A stretch of DNA of 61,890 nucleotides from Paulinella micropora (lineage: Eukaryota > Cercozoa > Imbricatea > Euglyphida). The stretch's first letter is position 1, and every line of letters starts with the position of its first letter. The stretch is from contig BJOX01000127.1 in NCBI GenBank assembly GCA_009731375.1, positions 754,740 through 816,629 of the forward strand, given 5' to 3'. Both the position numbers and the translations under genes were made by a program. Positions 1-11,119 of this stretch are shown piece after piece. The notes beneath the pieces were generated by a model, which was not told the DNA's origin, did no database searches, and was given only the letters and a program-made list of their open reading frames with translations.

Positions 1-30
1 TCTTTCACACCACACACACACACACACACC

Positions 31-111
<81 letters not shown>

Positions 112-139
112 GCTATCTAGCTATTTATGTATCTATCTA
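1..139. repeat. (CA)n and (CTAT)n microsatellites
   Basis: A short CA run is followed by about 20 copies of CTAT that decay into CTAG/TTTATG variants. No coding signal. Confidence 0.95.
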
Positions 140-179
140 TACAATACATCTATATATCTAAACCAACGTCTAATATTTG

Positions 180-545
180 TCCGTGACTGACTGACTGACT
201 GACTTACTTTACTTACTTACTTACTTATTTTACTTTACTTTACTTTACTTTCTTACTTACTTAGTTGCTTTTCTGTACTTTACTTTACTTACTCACTTAC
301 TCACTTACTTACTTACTTACTCATTTACTTACTTTAGGTACTTACTTACAGGTTTCGTGGCAGCGCTTTCTGCTTGAAAGGTGGCTAAATGCCTGCCTAG
401 CTACCTGCCTAGCTACCTGCCTAGCTTCCTACCTACCTATCTACCTGCCTAGCTATCTGCCTAGCTTCCTACCTACCAATCTACCTGCCTAGTACTAGAT
501 TACCTATCTACCTGCCTAGTACTAGATTGCCTACCTACCTGCCTA
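180..545. repeat. Degenerate TGAC, TTAC and CCTGCCTAG repeats
   Basis: TGAC and TTAC units run to about 350. From about 385 a degenerate repeat built from CTACCTGCCTAG takes over. Between them lies a short non-repetitive piece (352-385) that has splice-like edges (CAG before, GTGGCT after) but is too short to call an exon. Confidence 0.85.
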
Positions 546-548
546 CAC

Positions 549-590
<42 letters not shown>

Positions 591-594
591 ACAT

Positions 595-675
<81 letters not shown>

Positions 676-676
676 T
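546..676. repeat. (CA)n followed by (CT)n
   Basis: A dinucleotide run switches from CA to CT at about 600. Translations of this region are low complexity only. Confidence 0.95.
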
Positions 677-857
677 CTCTCATTGTATGAAAAAAGGAGG
701 ACAGGAGGGAATAGGAAACGATGCATATGAATATGATCAAGATGATGATAGCATAATTTGAAAATTCTATTTACGGCCTCGGGATGGTGCAGCAGGTCCG
801 TTCGACAAGATAGCGCCCGTCGACTTGCTTCTGAACACAGACCAGCACAGTAGTAGT
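677..857. other. Short unique spacer before a TAG array
   Basis: Non-repetitive DNA. The part from 775 to 845 is GC-rich and sits directly against the TAG array, so it may be the body of a dispersed repeat whose tail is the array. No gene recognised. Confidence 0.5.
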
Positions 858-874
858 TGGTATAAAAAATAGTA

Positions 875-934
<60 letters not shown>

Positions 935-948
935 TAGTAGTAGTAGAA

Positions 949-1012
<64 letters not shown>

Positions 1013-1021
1013 AAGAAGAAG

Positions 1022-1105
<84 letters not shown>

Positions 1106-1107
1106 CA

Positions 1108-1182
<75 letters not shown>

Positions 1183-1193
1183 TAGTAGTAGTA

Positions 1194-1227
<34 letters not shown>

Positions 1228-1288
1228 GAGTAGTAGTAGTAGTAGTAGTATAGTAGTATAGCAGTAATATAGTAGTATAGTAGTAGTA

Positions 1289-1352
<64 letters not shown>
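858..1352. repeat. (TAG)n array with AAG interruptions
   Basis: About 495 bp of TAG with an internal (AAG)n block near 1012-1050. Every reading frame gives a homopolymer-like peptide, so it is not coding. Confidence 0.97.
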
Positions 1353-1353
<1 letters not shown>

Positions 1354-1501
1354 TTTGCCGTCTTCGTTGGTAATGTAATATGAAAGCACCAATAGCAATA
1401 GTATAATAGTATCAGCAGAGGGGCAGAGTAGTAAAGCAATGTCTTGTAGACAGTCGCAGTAATAGCGGTAGAAGCCTTTTGCGGTGGTGAATGGCGGACA
1501 G

Positions 1502-1585
1502 CAAGCTATTGGCCCTTGGAGGATGCTTTACCTCGACCGCAACTTCATGGGAGACACTTTGTCAGACCTTGACACGTACGCATAG
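1502..1585 (+). CDS. Possible orphan terminal exon resembling a leucine-rich repeat
   Basis: After an AG at 1500-1501 there are 28 codons ending in TAG at 1583. The peptide contains MLYLDRNFMGDTLSDLD, which has the spacing of a plant-type leucine-rich repeat (LxxLxLxxNxxxGxL). No partner exon was found in the satellite DNA upstream, so this may be a gene relic or chance. Low confidence. Confidence 0.2.
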   Translation, partial: QAIGPWRMLYLDRNFMGDTLSDLDTYA

Positions 1586-2035
1586 CACGCTGTTTGTGAG
1601 TGGGCCGAGAGGTGGAGTGATGTGGAGGAGATAGGTGGGTGAGTCTTATGAGGTTTATTTTTCAATTTTTCTGTGTGTGCGCTTGTCTGTGTGCAAGAAG
1701 GAGCAGCAGCCAATGTGGAAGCATGTGTAAACCTGTGGTAAAAAAAATCAACAAAGATCACAAACAAATAACACACGCATGCCCCTTACATACTAAGACA
1801 TTGAAAATAGGACAAGGTTGCGAGATGAGAGAAGAAGAAAGAGAAAGGGAGCGGAAGAAAGGAGAAAGGCAGGAGTGGTACTGGAAGCTGGAGAGAAAAA
1901 GAGGAGGAAGGGAAGTGAGGTTTGATACGATACATACATACATACATACATAGCCAGGAGAGACACAAACCCACACAAGACTAACAGAGTAGCTTTGATA
2001 AACTCAAACTCCCTTCTTTGCGCACTCCCTCGACA

Positions 2036-2085
<50 letters not shown>

Positions 2086-2095
2086 NNNNNNNNNN
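1586..2095. other. Non-coding spacer, GA-rich tract, poly-C and gap
   Basis: Mixed unique DNA with a GA-rich block (1824-1920), a short CATA run (1931-1950) and a poly-C run from about 2037 that ends in a 10-N gap (2086-2095). No gene recognised. Confidence 0.6.
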
Positions 2096-2745
2096 CCCTC
2101 GGTGCTCAGCGGGGGTATCTGCAATCAACACGTTAGCAGTAAGATAACCATGGCAATACACGACAAACAACAAGCTTGGCGATGCACAGCAAACGCGAGC
2201 TTGGCGACCCACACAAAACAGCAAACGCTTGGAAAAGAGAGGTTTATGTAATTATGCACATTTACACCGATGTATTTTACCGCATGTCTTACGTACGGAT
2301 CAGACACGCAAACATGGTATGGATGATGTACACATGCCTTTATGTCGTATGCAGGTATCCGTGAATGCTTTTGACCTTGGCAAGAGATTGAAACTTCTCT
2401 AGCTTGATGTTGTAAGGACTGGTGGCGCCCTCGGTGCTCAGCGGGGGTATCTGCAATCAACACGTTAGCAGTAAGTTAACCATGGCAATACACAACAAAC
2501 AACAAGCTTGGCGATGCACAGCAAACGCGAGCTTGGCGACCCAAACAGAACAGCAAACGCTTGGAGAAGAGACGTTTATGTAATTATGCGCATTTATACC
2601 GATGTATTATACCGCATGTGTTATGTACGGATCAGACACGCAAACATGGTATGGATGATGTACACATGCCTTTATGTCGTATGCAGGTATCCGTGAATGC
2701 TTTTGACCTTGGCAACAGATCGAAACTTCTCTAACTACCACTACC
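2096..2745. repeat. Direct tandem duplication, about 332 bp unit
   Basis: The unit starting CCCTCGGTGCTCAGCGGGGG at 2096 recurs at 2428 with only scattered differences, down to CTTGGCAA(G/C)AGAT near 2385 and 2717. Each unit also holds an internal short repeat around AGCTTGGCGA. Short open frames are shared by both copies but are not recognised. Confidence 0.9.
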
Positions 2746-2783
2746 ACTACTACTACGATTACTACTACGATTACTACTACTAT

Positions 2784-2834
<51 letters not shown>

Positions 2835-2913
2835 GATTACTACTATTACTACTTCTGTAAACAGGCAACCATTAAAATTGAAGAGAAGTTTCCACCTCTT
2901 GCCAAGCAAACAG

Positions 2914-2967
<54 letters not shown>

Positions 2968-3030
2968 TTTAGCAGTTAATAGTTAGTAGTTAGTAGTTAG
3001 TAGTTAGTAGTAGTAGTAGTAGTAGTAGTA

Positions 3031-3071
<41 letters not shown>

Positions 3072-3078
3072 TAGTAGA

Positions 3079-3137
<59 letters not shown>

Positions 3138-3138
3138 A

Positions 3139-3227
<89 letters not shown>

Positions 3228-3270
3228 ACAATAATAGCAATAATAAACAATAATAACAACAATAATCATG

Positions 3271-3328
<58 letters not shown>

Positions 3329-3360
3329 TAACAATAACAATAACAACAACAACAATAATG

Positions 3361-3419
<59 letters not shown>

Positions 3420-3440
3420 CATAATAATAATAATAATAAT
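2735..3440. repeat. TAC, TAG and AAT trinucleotide arrays
   Basis: A (TAC)n block (2735-2855) is followed by a 60 bp unique piece, a long (TAG)n block (2912-3228) and an (AAT)n block (3260-3440). The order TAG then AAT suggests successive repeat tails. Confidence 0.95.
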
Positions 3441-3489
3441 AGTGCTTCTCTGTCAATGGCTGATGCAAATCTGCACATGCGCCTCCATC

Positions 3490-3491
<2 letters not shown>
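3441..3491 (+). repeat. Dispersed repeat B, fragment
   Basis: First 50 bp of repeat B (AGTGCTTCTCTGTCAATGGC onward) between AAT arrays. Other copies lie at 4640-4790 (-), 30242-30324, 30590-30694, 40739-40928 (-) and 57793-57850. Confidence 0.85.
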
Positions 3492-3557
<66 letters not shown>

Positions 3558-3577
3558 TAATAATAATAATAATAATG

Positions 3578-4046
3578 TATGGATCTGTCATGGCCGAGCC
3601 CAAGGGTTATGCGCCTCTATCCCTCGACCCAACAGTCACAACAGTGAATGCTGGGGAGGGAAGAGTGACTCTAACCATGCATAGCTACCCGCTCGGAGTG
3701 TCGGGTACCTTGCAGAGAATCAACTGCAAATGATTGATGTTCCCTATGAGAGAGTTCCACAAGACCGGGTATAAGTCGAATGGAGGTACTCAAGGGGTAG
3801 CAGACATTTCATGCGGTCTGCCAGCGCATGAAGACGTTTTGCGGTAAGTGTCTGGGACGCCTCGAAACCCGTCACCACCCCTAGATCGCGGAATGTATAT
3901 ACCCCTTTGATCCCACGTGGTGTATGTCTTATAAAAACAACACAACATAGCCTCGGAACCAACAAAACGACATAGCCTCGGAACCAGTGGGAGGAGGCCC
4001 AACCACCTCTTCTTCCCGTGGGGTGCCATACTGTGCATCCCATAAT

Positions 4047-4049
<3 letters not shown>
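3578..4049. repeat. Dispersed repeat C, single copy here, AAT-flanked
   Basis: A 470 bp non-repetitive body flanked by AAT arrays. It contains a 17 bp direct repeat (ACATAGCCTCGGAACCA near 3945 and 3971). The AAT flanks match those of repeats A and B, so it is probably a SINE-like or LINE 3'-end body. No open frame recognised. Confidence 0.55.
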
Positions 4050-4095
<46 letters not shown>

Positions 4096-4096
<1 letters not shown>

Positions 4097-4557
4097 ATAT
4101 TTGAGGGAAATCCCGATGAAAAACCTAGTCACACTTGCTAAACAGAGTTCCAGTCCAATGGCCCCAAGGCGTTAAACTGTGACGCCAACTCATAACCCTT
4201 TGGTGGTAGATGCTGGGGAGGAGGGTCGTTGCGCGCGTAAAAGATCTTAAACTCCGCATATGCTGGTTGATAGCCCAGGACCCAGCAGACACCAGATTGT
4301 TATGGGTGGGGTTTCGAGGCAGCTCTAGCAACCGCGCTTGGTGTATGCACTTGCACATTCGGTGACGTCTTGCAAGAGGTTGCTGGGACTGCGGAATAAC
4401 CTCGGCTTAGTGCAGTCTTGCCCTCAGGAGCTCCATCGGTGGCCCCGATCATCAGGCGAGAGACTGACACGGGGGGGTGGAGGACCTCGAACAAGGGTAT
4501 TGGAGGCTTATGTCCGTTGAGGATATGCCATTAGCTGCATCAGTACGCCTCAGATAT

Positions 4558-4558
<1 letters not shown>
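4096..4558 (-). repeat. Dispersed repeat A, copy 1
   Basis: Reverse complement of the sequences at 19405-19812 and 30964-31431. It is flanked by (AAT)n and (ATT)n. The copies are nearly identical over about 400 bp, which makes this a young mobile family with (AAT)n-type ends. Its short open frames are shared by all copies and match no known protein. Confidence 0.9.
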
Positions 4559-4625
<67 letters not shown>

Positions 4626-4639
4626 CATTATTATTATTT

Positions 4640-4900
<261 letters not shown>

Positions 4901-4921
4901 TACTATCTGAGGCGTGCCTCC

Positions 4922-4983
<62 letters not shown>

Positions 4984-5077
4984 TAGGGGCTGCGCTAACA
5001 CCTGAAAGAATGGTTTGCGATGCGCGAACCCCCCCCCCCCCTCTTCTTCCCAAAAGTCGCTTTTCCTCATTCTCACA

Positions 5078-5530
5078 TGCACAACTTTACAGCCTTGGAG
5101 CGATCTCAGCCATTCATTTTGTAGTGAACCAGTTGAAAAAGAGATTTACGAAGATTTTGGCAAAGTAGTGCCGAATGAATGGCTGAGAATGCTCTAAGGC
5201 TCTAAGAGTTGTGCCACAGGGGCTTAGAGGCTGATTCTTTGTGTTTTCGCAAGCTTGTCACGAGCACTTTTTAAAGTATTATAGTTGACATTATGAAATT
5301 CGAATGTAATGACAAAGTAGTGCCCTAAAGCGCGTCCCCAGGTTGTGAAAACCAAAAAATCAGCCTCTCAACCCTTCTGGCACAGATTTGGGAGCCTTGG
5401 AGCATTCTCATTCACTTTGGTGCCGGCAAATTCGCTTCGGGTACGTACAATTACAGGGCACAACTCTTAGAGCCTTGGAGCATTCTCAGCCATTCATTTT
5501 GTTGCCAGCTAATTCGCGTGGGGTATGTAC
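5078..5530. repeat. Foldback repeat cluster (MITE-like)
   Basis: A unit of about 40 bp (CACAACTCTTAGAGCCTTGG, then AGCATTCTCAGCCATTC) occurs at about 5079-5120 (+), 5173-5213 (-) and 5459-5501 (+), with a shorter form at 5390-5425 (+). The first two face each other and could be termini of a roughly 135 bp foldback element. No coding signal. Confidence 0.75.
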
Positions 5531-5559
5531 AAGGGCCGGGTTGGGGTTTCCGGGGGGAG

Positions 5560-5629
5560 GCCCCCCCCCCCCCCCCCCCCCCCCCCCCGGGGGGGGGCGC
5601 CCCCCCCCCCCCNNNNNNNNNNAAAAAAA
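5560..5629. other. Poly-C/poly-G block with a 10-N gap
   Basis: C-run, G-run, C-run, then N at 5613-5622. It looks like an assembly join rather than biology. Confidence 0.8.
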
Positions 5630-6246
5630 CAAGGAATTTTGCATTCAGGACACTCCCCTAACGCAAATATTTGCGTGAATTCCAAACAAACTATGTCAGC
5701 ATCAACATCGAGTCTGGGGCTAGCGACCCTGCAAATATGAGCTCCCAACTCCTCCTGATTTCCACATACCATGATTTATTCATACGATTGCAGAAATGGG
5801 GTGAAAAAAACAAGGAACTTTGGCATTCAGGAAACTCCCCTAACGCAAATATTTGCGTGAATTCCAAACAAACAATGTCAGCATCAACATCGAGTCCGGG
5901 GCTAGCCACCCTGCAAATATGAGCTCCCAACTCCTCCTGGTTCCCACAAACCATGATTTATTCCGACAGGGTGCGGAAATGCTGGGATGGGTAATCCACT
6001 TCCAATTACCGTCCGCCTTCCCCCAAATCCTCCACCCCCACTCCCAACATCTTTCAGGGATAATAATTATGATAATATTCATGTTGATATGCATAAATGG
6101 CTATTTTGGGTGCTGGTTGTTACATCAAGTTGGTCGTTGTTATCATTGTCATTGGGGAAGAGCTGTTCCTTGGTGCCCGCTCCGGACGTGGGCGACGTGG
6201 GCGACTTGGGCGACTGCGAATCACAAGTCAAAGTGGCGTGTGGATC

Positions 6247-6289
<43 letters not shown>

Positions 6290-6734
6290 GTGTGCGAGTG
6301 TGTCCGTAGGTCCATTCAGGAAACTCCCCTAACGCAAATATTTGCGTGAATTCCAAACAAACAATGTCAGCATCAACATCGAGTCTGGGCTAGCCACCCT
6401 GCAAATATGAGCTCCCAACTCTTCCTGGTTCCCACAAACCATGATTTACTCCGACAGGGTGCGGAAATGCTGGGATGGGTAACCCACTTCCAATTACCGT
6501 CCGCTTTCCCCCAAATCCTCCACCCCCACTCCCAACATCTTTCAGGGATAATAATTATGATAATATTCATGTTGATATGCATAAATGGCTATTTTTGGTG
6601 CTGGTTGTTACATCGAGTTGGTCGTTGTTATCATCGTCATTGGGGAAGAGCTGTTCCTTGGTGCCTGCTCCGGACGTGGGCGACGTGGGCGACTTGGGCG
6701 ACTGCGAATCACAAGTCAAAGTGGCGTGTGGATC

Positions 6735-6781
<47 letters not shown>

Positions 6782-6800
6782 GTGTGCGAGCGTGTCCGTA
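5630..6800. repeat. Three-copy local duplication, the last two as a 489 bp tandem
   Basis: A block beginning near CATTCAGGA(A/C)ACTCCCCTAA occurs at about 5642, 5824 and 6313. The second and third copies extend for the full 489 bp unit, which ends in (GT)n. Each copy carries the perfect 16 bp palindrome ACGCAAATATTTGCGT at 5661-5676, 5843-5858 and 6332-6347. Open frames exist but consist of duplicated non-descript sequence. Confidence 0.9.
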
Positions 6801-6807
6801 GGGCTGT

Positions 6808-6865
<58 letters not shown>

Positions 6866-6916
6866 ATATACATATATATACATATATATATAATATTATA
6901 TATATATATATATATA
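6801..6916. repeat. (TA)n/(GTAT)n array, target of a transposon
   Basis: A TA-rich array immediately left of the Tc1/mariner element. It supplies the TA target dinucleotide (6915-6916). Confidence 0.9.
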
Positions 6917-7874
6917 AGAGGTGTCTCAAAAGTTCGTTCCCACTTTTGATTTTTTTTTCTCTCTGGGAAGGAGGCCGAGATAGCTGGTTTTATTTCATGT
7001 GTTCACAATACAGGACACGTACAGTCGTGTGTCCTCAATAATTACGAAGACTCTCACCTTTCGACTTGATAACGTTGCTGAGTCGTTTAGGCACAGATTC
7101 AATAGTTTTTTTTACAGTGTCCTGCGACAAGTTCATCCAGGCTTGTTTGATTCGGCGTTTAAGTTGTGCTAGGTTTCGCGGGGGGTTCTTATCGAGGTCG
7201 CTGACCATGATGCCCCATATATTTTCAATGGGGTTGAGGTCTGGGGACTTCGCGGGCCACTGGCCGTTAGGGCCCGAAGTGATGTGGTGGGGTACGTTTT
7301 GCCGGAGCCAGCTGTTGATCGTGGCCGCCTTATGGGCAGAGGCCCCATCGTGCACCTAATGCATATCGTTGTAATCTACAACTCTTAAGCTTTTATTTGA
7401 GCCTAAGATCATGAAAATCAGTGAAAATCAGATAAGAATCGCAGAGAACGATGATTTTACCATTGCGCTCGGTATGCAGCCATTTTGGGAGGGTCACTTC
7501 TTGAGTTTGGAGATCTTCGATTTCTGAGCTAGAAAGGGCTGGGGATCTGGGGGTGGGATGTGCCGTGGGACACCCGTAGGGACACTCCGGGACATCACTC
7601 GAAAGGGACGTCCCGGGTCATCCCTGCTGGGAGACTTCGAGATTTAGGGACATCCCCATTTTGGGGACGTCCCAAAATTTTTTTGGGGACATCCCTAATT
7701 TTTTTTCGTATAATTTTTTTTCCGAAGAGTTTCAAAGCCCCATACACATAGGCACCTCACACTACTGTACGTGTCCTGTAGTGTAAGCACATGATGAAAC
7801 AGAACCAGCTATCTCGGCCTCCTTCCCAGAGAGAAAAAATATCAAATGTGGGAACGAACTTTTGAGACACCTCT
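6917..7874 (-). mobile_element. Tc1/mariner element, internally deleted, 958 bp
   Basis: Long terminal inverted repeats of about 115 bp start AGAGGTGTCTCAAAAGTTCG at 6917 and return as the reverse complement ending at 7874; the arms differ at only a handful of positions. TA dinucleotides flank both ends (6915-6916 and 7875-7876), the expected target-site duplication. Only the 3' half of the transposase remains (7035-7355). The interior 7380-7740 is non-coding and contains GGGACRTCCC-type motifs. The element is non-autonomous and would need a transposase supplied from elsewhere. Confidence 0.92.
7035..7355 (-). pseudogene. Tc1/mariner transposase, C-terminal catalytic fragment
   Basis: The fragment carries the second catalytic Asp in VHDGASAHKA and the third acidic residue in SPDLNPIENIWG, hallmarks of the DDE_3 (Tc1/mariner) fold. 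A stop codon lies just upstream, and the N-terminal DNA-binding domain and first catalytic Asp are missing, so it cannot be active. Forty residues separate the two catalytic positions, against 34 in classical Tc1. The reading frame ends at a natural TGA. Confidence 0.92.
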
Positions 7875-7876
7875 TA

Positions 7877-8303
<427 letters not shown>

Positions 8304-8440
8304 AGTGCTCTTCCTTCCCGTGAAGGACTAGAGTGCAGGACAACGTTGCCTTCTTCCTTCGATGGAGTAGAACGCTGCACCCCCCTGCGTTCCTGCGAAG
8401 GAGTAGAGAGCATCACCACCGTCGAAGGAGAATCCTTTCT
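8304..8440. repeat. Degenerate minisatellite, 36-39 bp period
   Basis: Three to four imperfect units each contain a TCC(T/C)TCG-(A/T)-(A/G)GGA(G/C)TAGA-like core. The minus strand reads openly as a 12-13 residue peptide repeat of the form S-[ST]-P-S-x-E-x-x. Coding status is unknown. Confidence 0.55.
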
Positions 8441-8460
8441 CACCTTAATTTTTTGCGACA

Positions 8461-8864
8461 AAGGGCGAACAGTAGCCTAACAAAGTCACCATATCGCACT
8501 GAATGGTATTGTTTCAACTTCTATCAAATGAGGTCACATGATATCATACGATACATAGTTATCATACTAAATCATGCTTTGTTATATTATGTGATATTGT
8601 GTTGTTATTATATCATTCTGTATCATTCTATGCCATATCAAATTATCACATCCTATCGTTTAGTATTTTATCAGCATAAAATAGCACAGCATATCACAGC
8701 ATAGTACAGAATAGCAGCATAGCATAGCATAGGGTTAGCATAGCATGAACATAGCATGAGCTTAGCATGAGCATAGCATCAGAATAAGCATGAGCATGAG
8801 CATATATTAGCATCGCGTATTACATTACATTACATTACATTATATTACATGCGGTGGCTCTACG
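8461..8864. repeat. AT-rich degenerate pentamer/hexamer DNA
   Basis: Irregular ATCAT, ATAGC, ATGAGC and ATTAC units. No gene seen. Confidence 0.7.
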
Positions 8865-8869
8865 TAATT

Positions 8870-9963
8870 TTTCTTTTTGTTTCATGGTGTGAGTAATGTA
8901 AACGTGTTGGCGAGTGTGCATGGATGACCTGTAGCTGTGATTTTGACCCCGTGTCAACAGGAGCAGGAGAAACGGACTGCCGTGGAGAAATACATGCAGA
9001 GGGGGACAAGAAGAGAGAAAAAGAGAAGGAAAAAGAGAAGACATCGCACAGAAAGAATGAGAAAAAAGCAGTTGAATCACGCTGTAAGTAAGAACGATGG
9101 CTGTGAAGGGCTGTTACACACATACATTACAGAAATTGCATAACACATATACATGCATGCATCCATCGACCATATCAGCCATGACATACATGCATGCAAA
9201 CATACCGACATGAATGCATACACATGGATTCTACATGTGACATGAATGGATCCAAATATACATACCCACATGCATGCATATATACATAACACAGTCAGCA
9301 TGCACACACAGATAACTGCGTTACTGCGTTGACAATACTATGCCAAGATGAAATACATGCAAATAATATGGTATGGCATGTATACAATGTAACACATATG
9401 ATATGGCATGCAAGTAAAGTCACAGATATAAAACATCCCGAGCATACATGCATACATACATACATAATTACATACATACATGCATAAATGCATACATACA
9501 TTCATGCATACATTAATACATGGATACATTCATGCATACATACCTTACATACATACATACATACATTACATACATTCATACATTACATACATGCATACAT
9601 ACATACATACATACATTACATACATACATACATTACATACATACATACATTACATACATACATACATACATTGCATACATACATACATTGCATACATACA
9701 TACATTACATACATACATACATTACATACATACATACATTACATACATACATACATACATTACATACATACATACATTACATACATACATACACACATAC
9801 ACACATACATACATACATACATACATAAGATACATACATAACATACATACATACATACATACGTACATAAATACATACGTACATACACACATATTAGCAC
9901 GCAGAGACAAAGAAGAAGAAGAAGAAGAAGAAGAAGAAGAAGAAGAAGAAGAAGAAGAAGAAG

Positions 9964-9995
<32 letters not shown>

Positions 9996-11030
9996 GAAGA
10001 AGAAGAAGAAGAAGAAGAAGAGGAAGGAGAAGGAGAAGGAGAAGGAGGAGGAGAAGGAGGAGGAGAAGGAGAAGAAGAAGAAGAAGAAGAAGAAGAAGAA
10101 GAAGAAGAAGAAGAAGAAGAAGAAGAAGAAGAAGAAGAAGAAGAAGAAGAAGAAGAAGAAGAAAAAGAAGAAGAAGAAACAGAAGAAGAAGAAGAAGAAG
10201 AAGAAGAAGAAGAAGAAGAAGAAGAAGAAGAAGAAGAAAAAGAAGNNNNNNNNNNGAAGAAGAAGAAGAAGAAGAAGAAGAAGAAGAAGAAGAAGAAGAA
10301 GAAGAAGAAGAAGAAGAGGAAGAGGAAGAGGGAGAGGAAGAGGGAGAGGAAGAGGGAGGAGGAAGGAGGAAGGAGGAGGAGCAGGAGGAGGAGGAGGAGG
10401 AGGAGGAGGAGGAGGAGCAGGAGAAGAAGAAGAAGAAGAAGAAGAAGAAGAAGAAGAAGAAGAAGAAGAAGAAGAAGAAGAAGAAGAAGAAGAAGAAGAA
10501 GAAGGGGATACCCTGTCTCGCGGTGGGGAAAGCGGGCTACTTTTCTGGCGGGAGAAAATGGACAGCGGGATACTTCCCCGAGGACTGTCTCGCCGTGGGG
10601 AAAGCGGGCTACTTTTCTGGCGGGAGAAAAGGGAAAGCGGGACACTTCCCCGACGACTGAGCGGGACACTTCCCCGACGACTGAGCGGGACACTTCCCCG
10701 AGGACTAAGCGGGACACTTCCCCGACGGGAAAGCGGGTAAGGAGGTGTGGCCTGGACACAAACAGACGTTGCAACAAGCGAGCAAGGCAACAAACAAGAG
10801 GCATACAAGCATGCCCACGAACAAGCGAACACACATACCAACAGAACAGACAATCACACCAAAAAAAAGAAGGCGGATGAAGCAAACAAAATAGGTGCAC
10901 CCCAAAGCGAAGAAATAAGCAAGCAAGTAAGCAAAAAAACAAGTGAGTGTGCATGGCGACTTGCATGTGTGTGTGTGTGTGCTTGTGTATGCAAAGATCA
11001 CTGTTGTTGTTTTTGTCCGTGATTTTATTA
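8870..11030. repeat. Duplicated segment, unit 1
   Basis: Shares diverged left and right flanks with unit 2 at 11120-11960. The left flank contains GGAGAAATACATGCAGAGGG and GAACGATGGCTGTGAAGGGC; the right flank contains GGTAAGGAGGTGTGGCCTGG and TGCAAAGATCAC. The middle has expanded by a 450 bp (CATA)n array (9440-9893), a 600 bp (GAA)n array (9908-10505, with a 10-N gap at 10246-10255) and a 24 bp minisatellite. Confidence 0.8.
10515..10737. repeat. 24 bp minisatellite with a 72 bp higher-order period
   Basis: AGCGGGACACTTCCCCGACG-type units recur every 24 bp at 10636, 10660, 10684 and 10708. A larger block with AAAGCGGGCTACTTTTCTGG repeats 72 bp apart. Because 24 is divisible by 3, both strands stay open: the plus strand reads as SGTLPRRL repeats and the minus strand as GEVSRSVV repeats. 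Confidence 0.85.
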
Positions 11031-11119
11031 TGTACTAAATTATTCATTTACGTATATATAAACAATGTGTGTGTGTGTGTGTGTGTGTGGTGGCACTTTG
11101 TATTTATCTTTTGTGTTGA

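Noticed and set aside
535-1439. Long open frames of Tyr, Thr, Ser or Val runs
   Set aside because: They are translations of TAG/TAC arrays, open in several frames on both strands.
4300-4520. Short conserved frames inside repeat A
   Set aside because: Identical in all three copies because the copies are young; no codon-level constraint or domain is visible.
9480-11047. 440-466 residue open frames on both strands
   Set aside because: They cross CATA and GAA arrays and an N-gap; only the 24 bp minisatellite gives non-trivial sequence, and it is open on both strands.
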